64,000 nt of DNA from Corythucha ciliata (taxonomy: Eukaryota; Arthropoda; Insecta; Hemiptera; Tingidae). Positions 43,925 to 57,089 of this stretch are shown one piece after another. The DNA lies in contig CM075943.1 of the NCBI GenBank assembly GCA_038030265.1, forward strand, positions 40,672,001 through 40,736,000. Direction: 5' to 3'. The notes beneath the pieces are model-generated. The model was not told the origin of the DNA, searched no databases, and saw only the letters and a program-made list of their open reading frames with translations. The translations under genes were made by a program, and so were the position numbers. Positions within the stretch are counted from its first letter, which is position 1. Every line of letters begins with the position of its first letter.

Positions 43925-45418
43925 TTACGGAAATTGCAAAAAATAATAAAAAAAAATCCATTTTTCTCTCACCCTTCCTTATTTCTGTTCCAAACATAAA
44001 TCAACCCCATTAAAAGCTTGTTTTTATAATTATTTCTCATCGATTTCTAGAATTCTTGTGGTGCAATAGTTGGAAAGAAATGAATGTCCAAGCAAAAAAT
44101 ATCTTAAAATTCCAGTGAAAAATGAAGTAGTTCATTGCCGTTTCACTGGATACTTTGCTTGAAAAGCTAATAATTCAACAAAAAAAAACCAATTTAATCA
44201 ATTTCCACGTATTCCGAAAGGAATAAAGTTAGTTCTCGTAATGGATTTTTGCTTTAATCATCTTTTTTTTCCACCTACCCCCCTCCCATCTTCCATCACA
44301 ACTCTCGTCAGAAGTTGACGGGTCACGAATGTTTTTTTCTTTCTCTTTCACCGTTTTTATTATTATTTTTTTTTAAATTCACTTTAGTCTGCACCAAATT
44401 CCCAGCAATAAAGTGGTTTTAGAAACACGTTTGCCACGTTGTTAATTTTTTTTTATTACGTATGATACGTGGGATGGGAGTGCTATCGATCGTAGAACGA
44501 TGCATGGTGTGATGGGAGATGGGGGTTCATGGGCTTGCTGCCGTGAAATATTAAAAAAAAGTGTGGGAAGGGGGGGAGAATAATTAGCTAAGAGATTGAC
44601 CGATTTCTGCGGTATGGGCTTCTGAGGCTGCGCGACTGCCGAGCGTCAAATACATAATTATGTGCTTGTTCTATTTTGGGAACTATGAGATGTCCGAGGT
44701 GATTTCTGAGGATAAAAGTCATTTATGTTCATTATGACATAATTACAAATATAGTTGTACTGCATTATGTGCCCATGGTTTATATGGTTTTGGAACCCCG
44801 TGGATGTCGCTATTTGGCGTTATCAAAATTGCTCAAGTTATAGAGTGCATGGGCCTTGCTGACCGGAACGACACGAGCGCAAATTTCAATGTTATAGTGA
44901 AATGTTTCAGGCGATCAAACCGTATAGGCCTAATCATTCAATAAAATTTTAGCTAGAAACCTTATAATTCGTCACTTCGCCCCCTCCTCTCTGTACCACC
45001 ATACTGCCGATTTCATCCGACGTATCTCTTAATGATAGCCAAAACTATAGGCCTCATCGTAGTTCTTCCAGGTAAACAATAATACGAATGTGACGACGGT
45101 CTCTGGTCAGAAGGTTGTGCCCAGGAGTGGGCCTTAAACACTGGTAACAGTAGGAGTTGATGGAGAAAAAAAAGGCACGGAAATCTCACAATCGAGTTGT
45201 CTTGGAACAAAAGAAGCGAGTAATACAAGCCGGCTTCCATTTACTGGAAACGGTGGCCCAGTCATATAAGCTTCCTCCATTGTTTAGGATCCCTCATGTA
45301 AAAGGGAGCGCGTACTGATGGTGAAGTGGTTGGAGGAGGGGTCATGGGGAGGCAAGGGAATCCAAAAGGGTTAGGAATCACCCAGTGCGAGTGTCTCATT
45401 TGCATACTCGAAGTCTCA

Positions 45419-45449
<31 letters not shown>

Positions 45450-48400
45450 TTGGTTTAATACACTCAAGCCCCATAGTCAAATGATTAATAGCCTAATTCC
45501 GTATGCAAGTAAATCCGAACTCGGACAATTGCTGTAATGGCAAGGCAGATGTATAGTTGGAACTAGTTTCATTTAGTACCGTCGTTCTCTCGGGGTCCTT
45601 CTTTCCCTTACTAACGATCTCGTTTTCCCATTGTGGGGGCGCCCTCCTTTTCTAAAGTTTAATTTATTCCCTGAAAATATATTGAAGATAACCTCTATCT
45701 CACTCTGTCTCTCTCTCTCACACACACACTCCGGCGGGAATTGTGTGCAGCGTCTGTCTGTATGGTGGCTGGGGGGTACAAAAACCGCCGGAGCAAAGGA
45801 GATAAAAAAAAAAGGGGGGCCTCTTTCTTGACATAAATCGGTACAATTAGCTTTGGAGGTTTAAACCTTATCATTTGCATTTTACTCGACGTGGATTTCA
45901 AAATTCAATGGTTTTCGAGAGTAAAACAACTACGAAAACTGTTTTTCGTGCGGAGAATTCCACGTTTCTTGTTTTTTTAATTATCAAGCAAAGTCCCACG
46001 AGCATATTTTAATAATTTAAAGGCCTGAAAAGTGGAAAGCGCGTTCATTGAAACACTTTTTTTCAGAATAATTACGCGGAGGAGTTTTTACGAAAAAAAA
46101 AAATAACACTCGTAACAGATTAAGTTTTTATCAAAATAATTCACCGTGAAACAGTAATAGTGTAACGGTATTAAGCTAGAAATTAACAAAGAAATAAAAT
46201 GAGAGAATTAAATTATTCGGCGAGTGTCTAACAACAGAACAATCTCGGGCTTATTAGTGCGAAAGGAACACGCACATTTATAGAGTCCCAGACGAAGAGG
46301 TTTGCCGGAAGAAGGGAGTATCTTGTTTGACACGTTTTTTTTTTTAAATAAAAAAAGAACCCCTCCCCCCCAACACATCCTATTCGTAAAGTTTTGTTTT
46401 GTGAAAAAAGAATGAAAACAGCTCATTTACTACTCCTCCCTTGCCAAGTATTTGAGTGGTCTAAAAGGGAATGATGAGATGGTGAGGCGAGGTAGTAAAT
46501 TCCCCGCCACGTTAAAATCATCGCTAAAGGATCAATAAAATGCGCGGTGAGAGGGTTTTTTTCTAATAGAAAACTTCGATTTCTTCTTTTTTTCACTCTT
46601 TCTTTCTCCCTCTCTCTCGTTCTTCTTCCCTTACCGACTGTGGCTTAATTGAAGACACTAATGGGGGTGGGCCCGACGTTATAGGATTTTCCTTTTTTTT
46701 TTATCCCCGCTAAAGAAGGCCTGATTTTACATATTATTATTCGGATGACGTCAAAGACTTTTTTTTGGAAATCCCGCCGAATTCATGAAATTGCCAGGCA
46801 ATTATTTTTTTGTAATTGTCTTGTGTTTATTTAATTATTGATATTACTGTATTAATGTGGAATATCATCATTTAAAAAACAAATTCTAACTTTAGTTGAT
46901 GATAACCGCTGGATTACCCTTTCAAAATAAAAAATAACTTACAATGTAATAATTCATACCATTATTTATAATTTATTTCTCCCGTGGTCTATAAGGTTTG
47001 AGAGGAAACTATTTCGTAGGTAGAGGAAAAAAGGAGCTAACTGTTGCGGTTGTTTTAGGGAAAGGATTTAAAGATAAACTTTCCTTAGTCTCATTTTATT
47101 TAGTGGAATAGTTTCTTAAACCTTCCCCCCCTCTCTACCACTTTCATGCCCGAACCCTACTATTCAATAAGACAATAAATCTATCAAAAAAACAACTTTT
47201 GATCAACGGTTTATTATACATTTTATAGAAATATTTCAAGCCTCGTTCATCTTAGTCAGTTTAGACACTCTGGCTATTCAACGGTTTTACTAGCATGATG
47301 GTATTATACTTATTAAATTTTTTTATTACTTATGAAAAAAAAAGTGTTTAAAACTGTGAAAAGGAGGGGGTTGAAGGGAGTGGGCGTTTGAACGTGAAGT
47401 GCCCAACTAGGAAGAGTTATAAATCGAATCGTTTGCTTTCACTTTGTAACTCGATCTGGATGATAATTGAGAGAGAAGAGAGAGAGAGAGAGTGAGTGAG
47501 TGAGAAAGTAAAAAGGATAGAAAAAAAAACTTGCACTGGATCGGTAGCAAGGATATTGGCAACTGGGATGCGTGTGTGGGTTTTATGGTGGCACGCGAAA
47601 AACTCTATAACGGAATGATGAAGAGGAGGGGGGGGGTGATAGGATTTTTAAAAGACGAGAAAAAGGGTGGCAAATCTTGTTGGCCATCAACAAGGGTGCC
47701 TTAAGTGAGGTTGTGGGTTGTAAGGGGGTGTGTGTGATGAATGATGAAGGGGGGGGGGGATTCCCTTTACTCTCTCGCTTCACATCCACCGACGTTCAAC
47801 AAACTGATGAAAGGCTATCGATGCAGGGTCTGTCACGCAATTCTCCTCTCATTCATGGCAAACACTTTTTACCCCCCCCCCCCCCCGAAGTACTCATGAA
47901 ACAAACATATGCTCACGCAAGACGGCCGAAACTTGAATACGTTTAGCATTTTTATCCCGTCCTCCACCCCATCAATTGCCTGATGTCATAATCTATAATC
48001 TACTATACTTCAGCCACTTCTACGAAAATGGAAAACTAATTGTTAGTGCACAGTCGCCTTCTTTTAAACGCTAAATGGCCACGGGGCTGGAAAACCCCGG
48101 AAAAGTCAGGGAAATTCTCAACTTTAATCATGTGGAGAGTAAGAAATTTGCTCAAGGTATATACCAGCTCAAAAGTACTGCCAAGAACTGGAAACTTCAT
48201 TCATTCAAATTTCCCAACTATAGCGAGCAACAAAAATAAATAAATGAAATCACCTTCTGTGCTTGGAATTTCCCCTGATTTAAGTCTATTCTGTACATTC
48301 TACTCATATATACTCGAGAATTTCTCACATCAATTCACAGCCTCTCAACTATTCATCACATCTTCACATCAAATACTTGAAGCTCAAATTTCACTCCTGC

Positions 48401-50379
48401 GGATACGGCTCATTTATGAACTCACTAAAACAAATTGTTGTAGGTATTTTAATTAGGAATCCCCAAAAACAATTGAAGAAATAAAAACGAAATAACTAGA
48501 TAAATAATAAGATGGAAATAGCGATTAAAAAAAGCAAAACAAGGTCCATCACCCACACGTATCTGTACACCGTCCAGATTTGTCTAGAACACCGCGAGCT
48601 TGCCTCAACCACTATATACTGATTTTTCTGACAAGCTACAGTAGTCCGCAGTTTGGGATGGACTCGCTCGGCATAATAAACACGGCTGAACTTTGCCAGG
48701 AAAAGATGAAATTGAATTCGGAGATAATCGCTGTTTTAAATATAAACTGCGTGTATAGAGGAGGGTCGATTTTTATTGCACGTGCGTCGCATAATTTCTC
48801 ATGATTGTGCTTTTCAAATAAATTCCGGGGAATATAATAAATGTGGCCAGTCATCTCATAACCTGTTAAGGAGGGGAATGGTTGTAATATAGACAGTCTT
48901 CGGGAGTATTGTTGGTCACAAGTTTCTCACCCCTCCCCCTCCCTCTCCCCAATACCAACTTTCAACGCGTTCAAAAATGTTCAAGGGTTCTAAGTTGAAA
49001 ATTATTTGCAGTGCTTTCGCTAAGGCGGAAATAAGTTCCAAAAACACGCCTATACTTACAACAAACGACGTCAGAAATACTTTTTCCAGCCACAAGCCTA
49101 TACTTCTTTAAGCCCTGTGGGCTCTTGAAGAGTGATCCTGGTGCCCACTACACCTCCTTTCGATCCCCAACGACCTGTAAAGATAACTTTATTGGGTAAA
49201 CTACAAGGATTTGCATCCAGATGAAAATCTTTTCTTTTTTTTTTTTTTTTTTGTCTTCTGTTTCACTTGAAAAAAGAAAAAAACCAAAAGATTTATACTA
49301 CCTCGTACTCCGCGAACAGCACTTATAAATTAAGTTCGTTATCCCCTCGGCCTGTTACGATGGTGCACCCTTTTCTCTTATTTTCAGATCTGAAAATACT
49401 CTGACCTTGTCCCTCTCCTCCACCAATTACACACACCCCCCTTCCCGCAGCTTGTATAAACCCACGGAACAAATTCATAATATGCAAGCGCTTCAGTACA
49501 CGTTCCGTTAAAAACTTTAATTGGATTATTCCGCAACCAATTAGTATTTTACTACACGCGTGCTGTTTTTTCAGAGCCCTCATTTTTCGGGTTCACACCG
49601 TAGTATTTTTTTTTTTTTTAAGTGAAACATTCCGCGACTGATGTCAAGAAACAGTTTTGTCGTTTTATTCGGTGTTATAGTGTGAATGTTTCCGTTTAGT
49701 TTTTTGAAATAAGATCGCTGGTTAATGAGATTTCTTTGGAAAATGATATAGCGATTTCCATTCGACCCACTATACAAGTGTAGTGCAGCGTCCTCTCCAT
49801 AAACATATGTTTCAATTCAGAAAACTTTCACCACACGAGTGTATTGCATTGAATGGAAAACGCCCATAGTTTCCAGGCAGCACAGCTTTGTTTTTAATAA
49901 TATCGATTGTTGAATTGGTTTGTCAGTTTCATTGCCTTGTTCCTTCGAATTATAATCGTTGGCTTAAAGGATAAGGGAGAATATAATCGCTCCATTGGCC
50001 ACCTCGATCGATTTTTTGGAGCCAAAGTTGCACATTTATTCGATCCCCTTCATGCACATCGAAACGTGACAAGATTATTGTAAAAACTTTGGGAACCCAA
50101 GCTTCCCACGAACTGGCTAAATCATAGCAGACTAGTATATATTTGTTTACCTCAGAAACTGCGGTTGTTTCCTCCTGGAAATTCATCGGGGGGCACCACC
50201 AGTTGAATGATTCATACCCCTCCCCCCCCCGCCATTAAAAGTTTCAAGCCTGCATCTGGATGGAGGACGATGAAAAAAAAGGCAGAGATCACGGGAGGCG
50301 TATACGCTAAGGGCAGATGAGTAGAGAGCTCATCAGGGCCGATCGGGACGCTAGTGGTCTTCTCCTTCCTAGCGGCTAA
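43682..50379. other. AT-rich, no gene seen
   Basis: About 6.7 kb without a recognisable gene. It holds an A-run at about 43885-43921, a TC microsatellite at about 45418-45444, GA-rich repeats at about 47470-47510, C- or G-runs at 47628, 47751, 47873 and 50222, and a T-run at about 49232-49252. Open frames of up to 89 codons cross these simple sequences and have no domain support. Confidence 0.55.
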
Positions 50380-51600
50380 AAGTTTAGAATAAGCGATCTA
50401 AATTCTCGGCTGAAATCGTGATAAAGCGCTAATTGAGGATGCAATTTCACAAGTAAGATTAAGAAAAATCGTTATTTGCTATTCAGAAAGCTTGTAGTTC
50501 ACTGTTGAAATTGAGAAATGCACCGATTCGCAGTTTTTAGAGGAAACTTCGCGGATAAAATAGACAAAACAACCAGATCTCCAGTTTTTTTATTGTGCTG
50601 TCGTTGAAGTAAGAGCGTGGCTCGAAATTGAGAAAAAACGCAAAAATTCGTGGCTAAAATTGTGATAATTTTAAAAATTGCGGATAAGATTGTGAAATGT
50701 CACTAATTTTCGATAACTCGATGCTAATTCGCGAATTGAGAATGAATCGCTAATTCGCGGTGTATACGGTGGCCTTTTTACGGCAGAAATTCAGAATATG
50801 TACACGCTATAATGGGCAATTCTTATAGGGCAAGCCAGCCAATTAAATTGTGTTAAGGCGCTACTAACTAATGTATGGCATAAAATGAAATTATTCGCCG
50901 CAATGAGTAACGAATAAAATTGAGAAAAAACGTTCATTCGCAGCATAAATTGAGAAAAATCGCTAATTAGTGACAAAAATGGAAAAAAATTACTGAGTTG
51001 CAATTGAAATTGGAAAACCCTGTCATACGTGAAGTTTATTTTAACTTACCGCCAAAATCGTTGAAAACGCTAATTCACGACTTGAATAGTGAGAAATCGC
51101 TTCACGGATAAAATTGAGAGAAATCGCTTATTCTAGGATAAAATTGAAAAAAAAGCACTAATTCACGGCTAAAATTCAAAAAAATCGCTAATTCACGGCT
51201 AAAATGGAGAAAATTCAAATTCGCGGTTTGAGAAAAAAACACAAATTCTTGAGTAAAAAGGAGACAAAGTTCTAATTCACGGCTGAAATTGAGGCGAAGT
51301 GCTCATTCACAATTGCCCGCCATCTCCCCCGCCCTACCATCCTTTTAAATCGAAGGGAATTCGCTCAGAACCGTTATTCAGTTTTTTGTTGAGAGACTGA
51401 GAAAAAGCGCTAATTCGCGGTTAACATTTAAAAAATGCGTCAATTAGCGGCTAAAATTTAGAAAAGCGCTGATTCATGTGTTCACCGCTGAAATAAAGAA
51501 AATCTCCAATTGGCGACAAAAGAAAAAAAGCGCAAAATCACGGATAAAATGGAGAAAAAGCGGTCATTCGCATGCAGCAAGAATTGAGAAAACCATTTAG
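50380..51600 (-). repeat. Family A tandem repeat, minus orientation
   Basis: Units read GCTAATTCGCGGCTAAAATT on the plus strand. The array is interrupted by two non-repeat spacers (about 50780-50900 and 51310-51370). Confidence 0.75.
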
Positions 51601-51870
51601 CAAAATTTGGCGACGAATATCAGCGCTTTTTCGAATCTGTTAGCCACTTACTTGCCGCGCCTTCTCAGTTTCATTTCCCTAAGGGCATGGAAGAAGCTTG
51701 GGATCAGTGTATTTCCTCTATTTTAACTGTCAAGAATACCACAAATTGGTGGTTTTTACTATATTTTAGCGTCAAATGAGGGCTTTTTCTTAATTTTAGC
51801 CGCGTAAAGACCAACAAAAACTGGTCAATAGCACTTTTTCTCCATTTCAGGCACGGATTTTCGCGAGTCC
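51601..51870 (+). repeat. Family A tandem repeat, plus orientation
   Basis: Immediately after the minus-orientation block the units switch to TTTTAGCCNCG... orientation, giving a junction at about 51600. Confidence 0.65.
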
Positions 51871-54800
51871 TTTCGCAAAAAGCAGCGCACACGGAGCTTG
51901 ATAGGTTGTACTCTATAGATTCGAGGCCATATGACAAGGCAAATGTTCTATTTTTGCGCTGATGGCCCCTTATTAGAGGCGATTTGGCCAGGATTTGACA
52001 AAATGAACCTTAAAATTGGTCTCTTGAGCCCTTTGCGGTTTTTTCTGAAATGGTCAGAATTTAAAATTGGGGGGGGGGGCCGCGGTTCTTGCGGTTTCTC
52101 GACACAGGATATTCAACAATCTAAACGATCCGTTGAATGGATTCGACCTCCAATGCCGCCGCTCTTGACCAGTCTGTTGCTGGCGACGAGCTCAAAAGTA
52201 GCGCTGGACATAATTAGGATCCCATATGTAGTCTCCTTGGTCAACGAGGCAAGCTTCAACAACAATAAACTGTAAAAAAAAGCTCCATCCACAAGAAGCT
52301 TAGCTCAAACCATGAAAAAATCCAACGCAATAAACGCCAACCACAAAAAGCTCCAAACACAAAATGCCTTAACCACAAAAAGGTTCAACCATGAAGCTAT
52401 TGGTCTATAGTTACTAAAGATACTCAGAAGACAGTAATAAACCGGACCGGGCCTGAGTCCTGGAATTAAGGTTTTTGACTAAAAAATCGTTGTCTTAAAT
52501 CAACCAAATCTGACGTGAGTGCGTTAGGGTCGAAGAATCACAATTCCGGTCCGTATAAAGGTCCATCAAATTGATCCCAATGTTTCCTATGGTATAGGCG
52601 GCTGGGCTGCGTTTCAAGGAACAACGACAACGACACAAATACCCCGGTGTGTACACATAAATTACTGTTCTCGGCATTTTTTGCCACTGATGTTTTGAGT
52701 TAGTGTGAAAAACAGCTGACGAACGGAGAATGACCATAATATGCTCAAAGGCGGCAAAGATATATTATTACAAAAGTGCTGTGGAGATGAAAAGGAGTGG
52801 CTGAGAAGTAGTACCTGAAGTAAATGTGATAAAATTCTCTCCCTCTCCATTACACGTTCTGGAATTCCTAGCCTCATTAGTTGAAGTTGTGGGGGGGGGG
52901 GGTAGCTTGTTGGTGATCGCTTTCGATCTTAATGCACTTCTATTAAATCCGCACACATTGTCGCAGGTGGATGGAACAATTCGAAACAAAAAAAAAAACA
53001 AACAAAAAAAAAGGATTTCAAGTCCTTTGATCGAGTTAGAATCAAATAAGACTCACCAACAAAATAAGTTATTTATTTTAGCCTAATAATTACGCGACAG
53101 TTGCGGTTCGCTATCCGCAGTAAACGGAGTAGCGTTTGCGCGTGAGCTTATACGGTGCTGGAGCTAAGCGATAAAACAAGCGTTTCACGAGAGAAGAAAA
53201 AGCAGTATAGAAAGGCATAAATACACGATTTACATCCCTATTCAGCGTGGACATAAGACTCAAAATGAATATTTTATGAAAACCTCAATTCGTTCCCTCT
53301 CTTTCGCGCGGATACCCCGAAAAAAAGTTAATGCGAGTTCGCCTGCGAAAAAAATAACAGTATTCCCTTATATTTGCTGAATTCTAAGTGCTAAAAAACC
53401 ACTAGTCCCTCCCTCCCTTCTATGACTCTTGTTTTTTCCTTTTTTAAAAAAATGTTCCGTCGCCTTTAAAAAGAAATGGCAAATAGTGTACCTTGATTTT
53501 TTTTTTCAGAAAAAAAGCAAAGATGGTATATAGTTCCACTATAAAACCAGAAGTGTTAGTAATAATCCCGATGGGAGAAAGAGACAGAGAGAAAAAAGAG
53601 GTAAATAGTGAAAATCCATCATGCTTAAACTTGAAATTTCCGTAAATGGAGCGAAAATGCGGAGAAATAGAAGCAATTAATGCGTATACGTGTACGCGAC
53701 TTATGTTGGGGCGATCCCCCTCTCCCATTCACGACACATCACAACACTGTAAGTTTACCTGGATTTACTGAACCAGTTTTAATGGAATCGTCCCTTCAAC
53801 AACCTCACTACTTCAACCCCTTTCACCGTCTACCATATAGAAAGACCGTCCGGAACCTCTTCCTTTTTTTTTACTCGCCACGCTGCATGAAGTTCTCGGT
53901 TTTTGTTGTTGTTTTTTTTTTCTCATAAAACCCGATCTATACTTTTTTACCTATGAAAGAAAGAGAGAGAGAGAGAGAAATAACATTTTTATCGCCGGAG
54001 AGTCTAAAGAATGCAAATTCTCGATATTAGAACTGCAAAACACTTACTGCACCATAAACGTAATGATATGAGGGGTTGCAACTTGACGCCCTTAGCTCTT
54101 CAAGAAAGGTGATCGGTTGGCCTAAGGAGTCGTGTGGACGAAAAGGTGCAAATGGGGGGGGGGAGTGTGGCCGGATGGCGGAACAAGCCATCGTCGGGGA
54201 GAAGGACGGGGGGAGAGTCGATCTTTTATTTTTCGAGGTGAGAAAAAAGGAGGAAAGAAAGGTGAGATATCGTCTCAAGAGACGGTAGTTTATGCGCACC
54301 ATGTACAAGAGCCGATCTAGTGCCATGTTTCACAACAATGAACATGTTTAGATTGTACGTGTCCCCCATTAAACTATCCTATTTACAAGTATTATGAGCC
54401 TGCTCCCCCCCCCCCGACCACACCTCACCATCAACTATTTATTGGTTCGGAATCGAGAAACCCTTATCCCTATAAAGTTTTGCCTCTCTTCATCTCTATA
54501 TCCTTTTTACGCATTATATCGTCCTGCTCCCTGCTGCAGATGTTTCTTTTTTTAAACCATCATCTTTTCTCCTCGTTCAAAATCAACACATCCGCCGATG
54601 TAGTGTATTGTACAAAAAAAAATAACCGCAAAAGTTCATTCAACTCGAATCTTCAATTCGGCACGAATCAATTTCCAACCGTTTGCCCCCAAATTATACG
54701 ATTTTAAATAAATTCGGCGGAGCGAATATCAATTTTGAGGACCCATCGTTTGACTTCGTAATGCCGGTTTGGCGTGAATTTCGGATTGTGTTTTGCAAAC

Positions 54801-56704
54801 TGCCTTTTTTTTCCGCTAGTTCACTGACCCCTCCTAGATCTACAACCTATTTTTTTCAAGCATAAAAAAAATCGTTTTTTTTTTTTCTCCTAATTTTAGG
54901 CGGCTCAGTGATGTGATTAATGACCTTTGATTAACTTTAATTATATATTTTTTTGTAACTCCTAAAAATAGGACGTCATTTTCAGGGGCTTCTATTCTTT
55001 TCTTATAGATCTCCCGTGTCTGCCTAATTTATGGGCTTGATGAGCCGTATAAAAAAGGAACGACGAAGGAGGATCAAAATAGTGAACAAAATACTTAACA
55101 CCCTAGAAGTGTAAAAAAAAACAAAAAAAAACAAAAAAAAACACTGTTTTCTACATCGAGGGTTATAAAATCTACGGAATTTACATTTACATAACTCTCT
55201 TGCCCTTGCGGATATCAAAATCCTGGGAAATGCCTGTAATCCAACGCATGAATCCCTCAAATACCTTCCACTCTCCCTCCATCACACGTACTAGATGACT
55301 TGACATTTTTGTGTCTTGTGCGTTTCATGAAGAAAATCCCCTTTTGTGGTCGAAAAGGAAGAGTCTACCCGTAAAAATTTGATGGTCTGGTAGAAACGAC
55401 GCTGTCTGTGGTGATGGCCGGGGGGGGGGGGGTTGTTCAGGTAGGTGCCAACCTTTTTTTTTCTTCTCCCCACACCGAAAAGTCCCTTGATGTGTGGTGA
55501 GAAGTCAACAAACGTGACCTTTTACCGAGGTTGTTGCTTCTTTAATATTGTTAAATGACTGTTTTTGACCGTCGAAATAAGTGAAATCGTGGTCGGACGG
55601 GCGGGGCAGGTGGTAACGCCGTATTTGAATTTTGACTAAACTTGAAAATCCGGTGATATTTAAAAAAATTAAAAGTCCCGTACGAAAAATCCCTACAGTC
55701 CTAACAAAATGATATTTCCTAAATTATGGAGGCCTCTTTCTGGAATTATATATATATATAAAAGCTGAAATTCCTCTTTTGAGGAGAAAGAAATATTAGT
55801 TTTCGAGAGCTAAGGGTGGGCCCGCAGTGATTGAGGATGTGATAGTGTGGAGGGGAGTGATCAGGTTTTTTTTGTGTGTGTCCCATTTTTGTGTTCACTT
55901 CTGAAGAACTGGGGAAAATCCCCCAGGCGAAAGCGTTCACCGACGATCCTTGACATGCCACACAATTTACTTAAATACTTTTGGTTAATTTCAGCCTTGC
56001 TTTGTTAAAAACGAAATAAATAAATGAAATTCGCTGAAATAAACATCACAATAAATTAATATTTATTAAACTGGAAACGCTGTCGGTGTGGAGTAAATTA
56101 ATTATCCATCTCATTATGCCAACGATTTAACGGGCTTACACATGGGTGAAATCAACGGAATTTTCCCCGCCGCATTACCATCTAATATAACTTTTTATCT
56201 CTCCATAATAATTACAATTTTTACATTTTTTTTTAAAGCGCCGCTATTTTTGCTTCATATTACAACCACCTGTAAAACGAAGTGTTACTGTCAAAGTGTT
56301 ACTACAACCACTGCGCATAAACAAACTATCTGTTACCTTTTTTGTCGCTGACGACGACATATAGGGGCCACCCCCACACTAAACTGCAGTACGACGTTTT
56401 TTAACGGGACTCAGACAAAAACAAAAGAAGTCTCAGTCAGTGTGTTAGGTACTAGTATGGTATGGGGGGGGGGGGTCTCTCATGTTGAAAAACTGAGCGT
56501 TTATACCACCATTGTGTGCCAATATCATTTGCGGTGCGGACCACTCAACGGCAGCACCCCCGTCAGGAAAAAATATTGCCTGGAAATCTGAACGTAAGCT
56601 CCGAAATCAAATCCCCCCCACTCCATCTAAGGGCCACACCACCACCCTTCCAAACTGAATAGAACATCAATTTGCCGTAATATATATATATATATATATA
56701 TATA
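51871..56704. other. AT-rich, no gene seen
   Basis: Contains G/C-runs at about 52069, 52891, 54153, 54406, 55422 and 56464, a GA-rich microsatellite at about 53958-53980, a TA run at about 55748-55762 and a TA microsatellite at about 56682-56704 into which the next element is inserted. Frames up to 114 codons have no recognised domain. Confidence 0.55.
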
Positions 56705-57070
56705 CAGGGTGTTCCAGGAGGAAACGACAATACTTCCACATGTTGTACTACTATGTAGGGCGAACCAAAATGACTATATGGACATAGGGTCGGAAACGCT
56801 TTGTTTCAGAGTTACAGGGAATTTAGTGTTTTTTAAGCCAAATCACCTCTTTTCCACAAAAAGCGGTCTTAACGGACTAACCGTTCAACATAGAACAAAA
56901 TAAACTTCATTTCTGAAAAGAGCACAAAATTAAACTTTGGAAAAATCACGAATAACACATTAAAATCGTCTCCGACCGTTTCCGACCCTATGTCCATATA
57001 GTCATTTTGGTTCGCCCTACTTAGTAGTACAACATGTGGAAGTATTGTCGTTTCCTCCTGGAACACCCTG
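56705..57070. mobile_element. 366-bp TIR element, CAGGGTGTTC ends, TA-flanked
   Basis: Left TIR 56705-56798 and right TIR 56977-57070, each 94 bp, nearly identical; I see one clear mismatch in ACTACTATG against ACTACTAAG. Ends are CAGGGTGTTCC and GGAACACCCTG, with TA on both outer sides within a TA microsatellite. The interior of about 178 bp includes AAAAGAGCACAAAATT, shared with the copies at 15.6 and 42.2 kb. It is a young nonautonomous element, Tc1/mariner-like by TA duplication and termini. The open frames on both strands are shadows of the TIRs. Confidence 0.92.
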
Positions 57071-57089
57071 TATATATATACATATATAA

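Noticed and set aside
51931..52275. 114-codon plus frame with a Gly run
   Set aside because: The Gly run is a G-tract and no domain was recognised.
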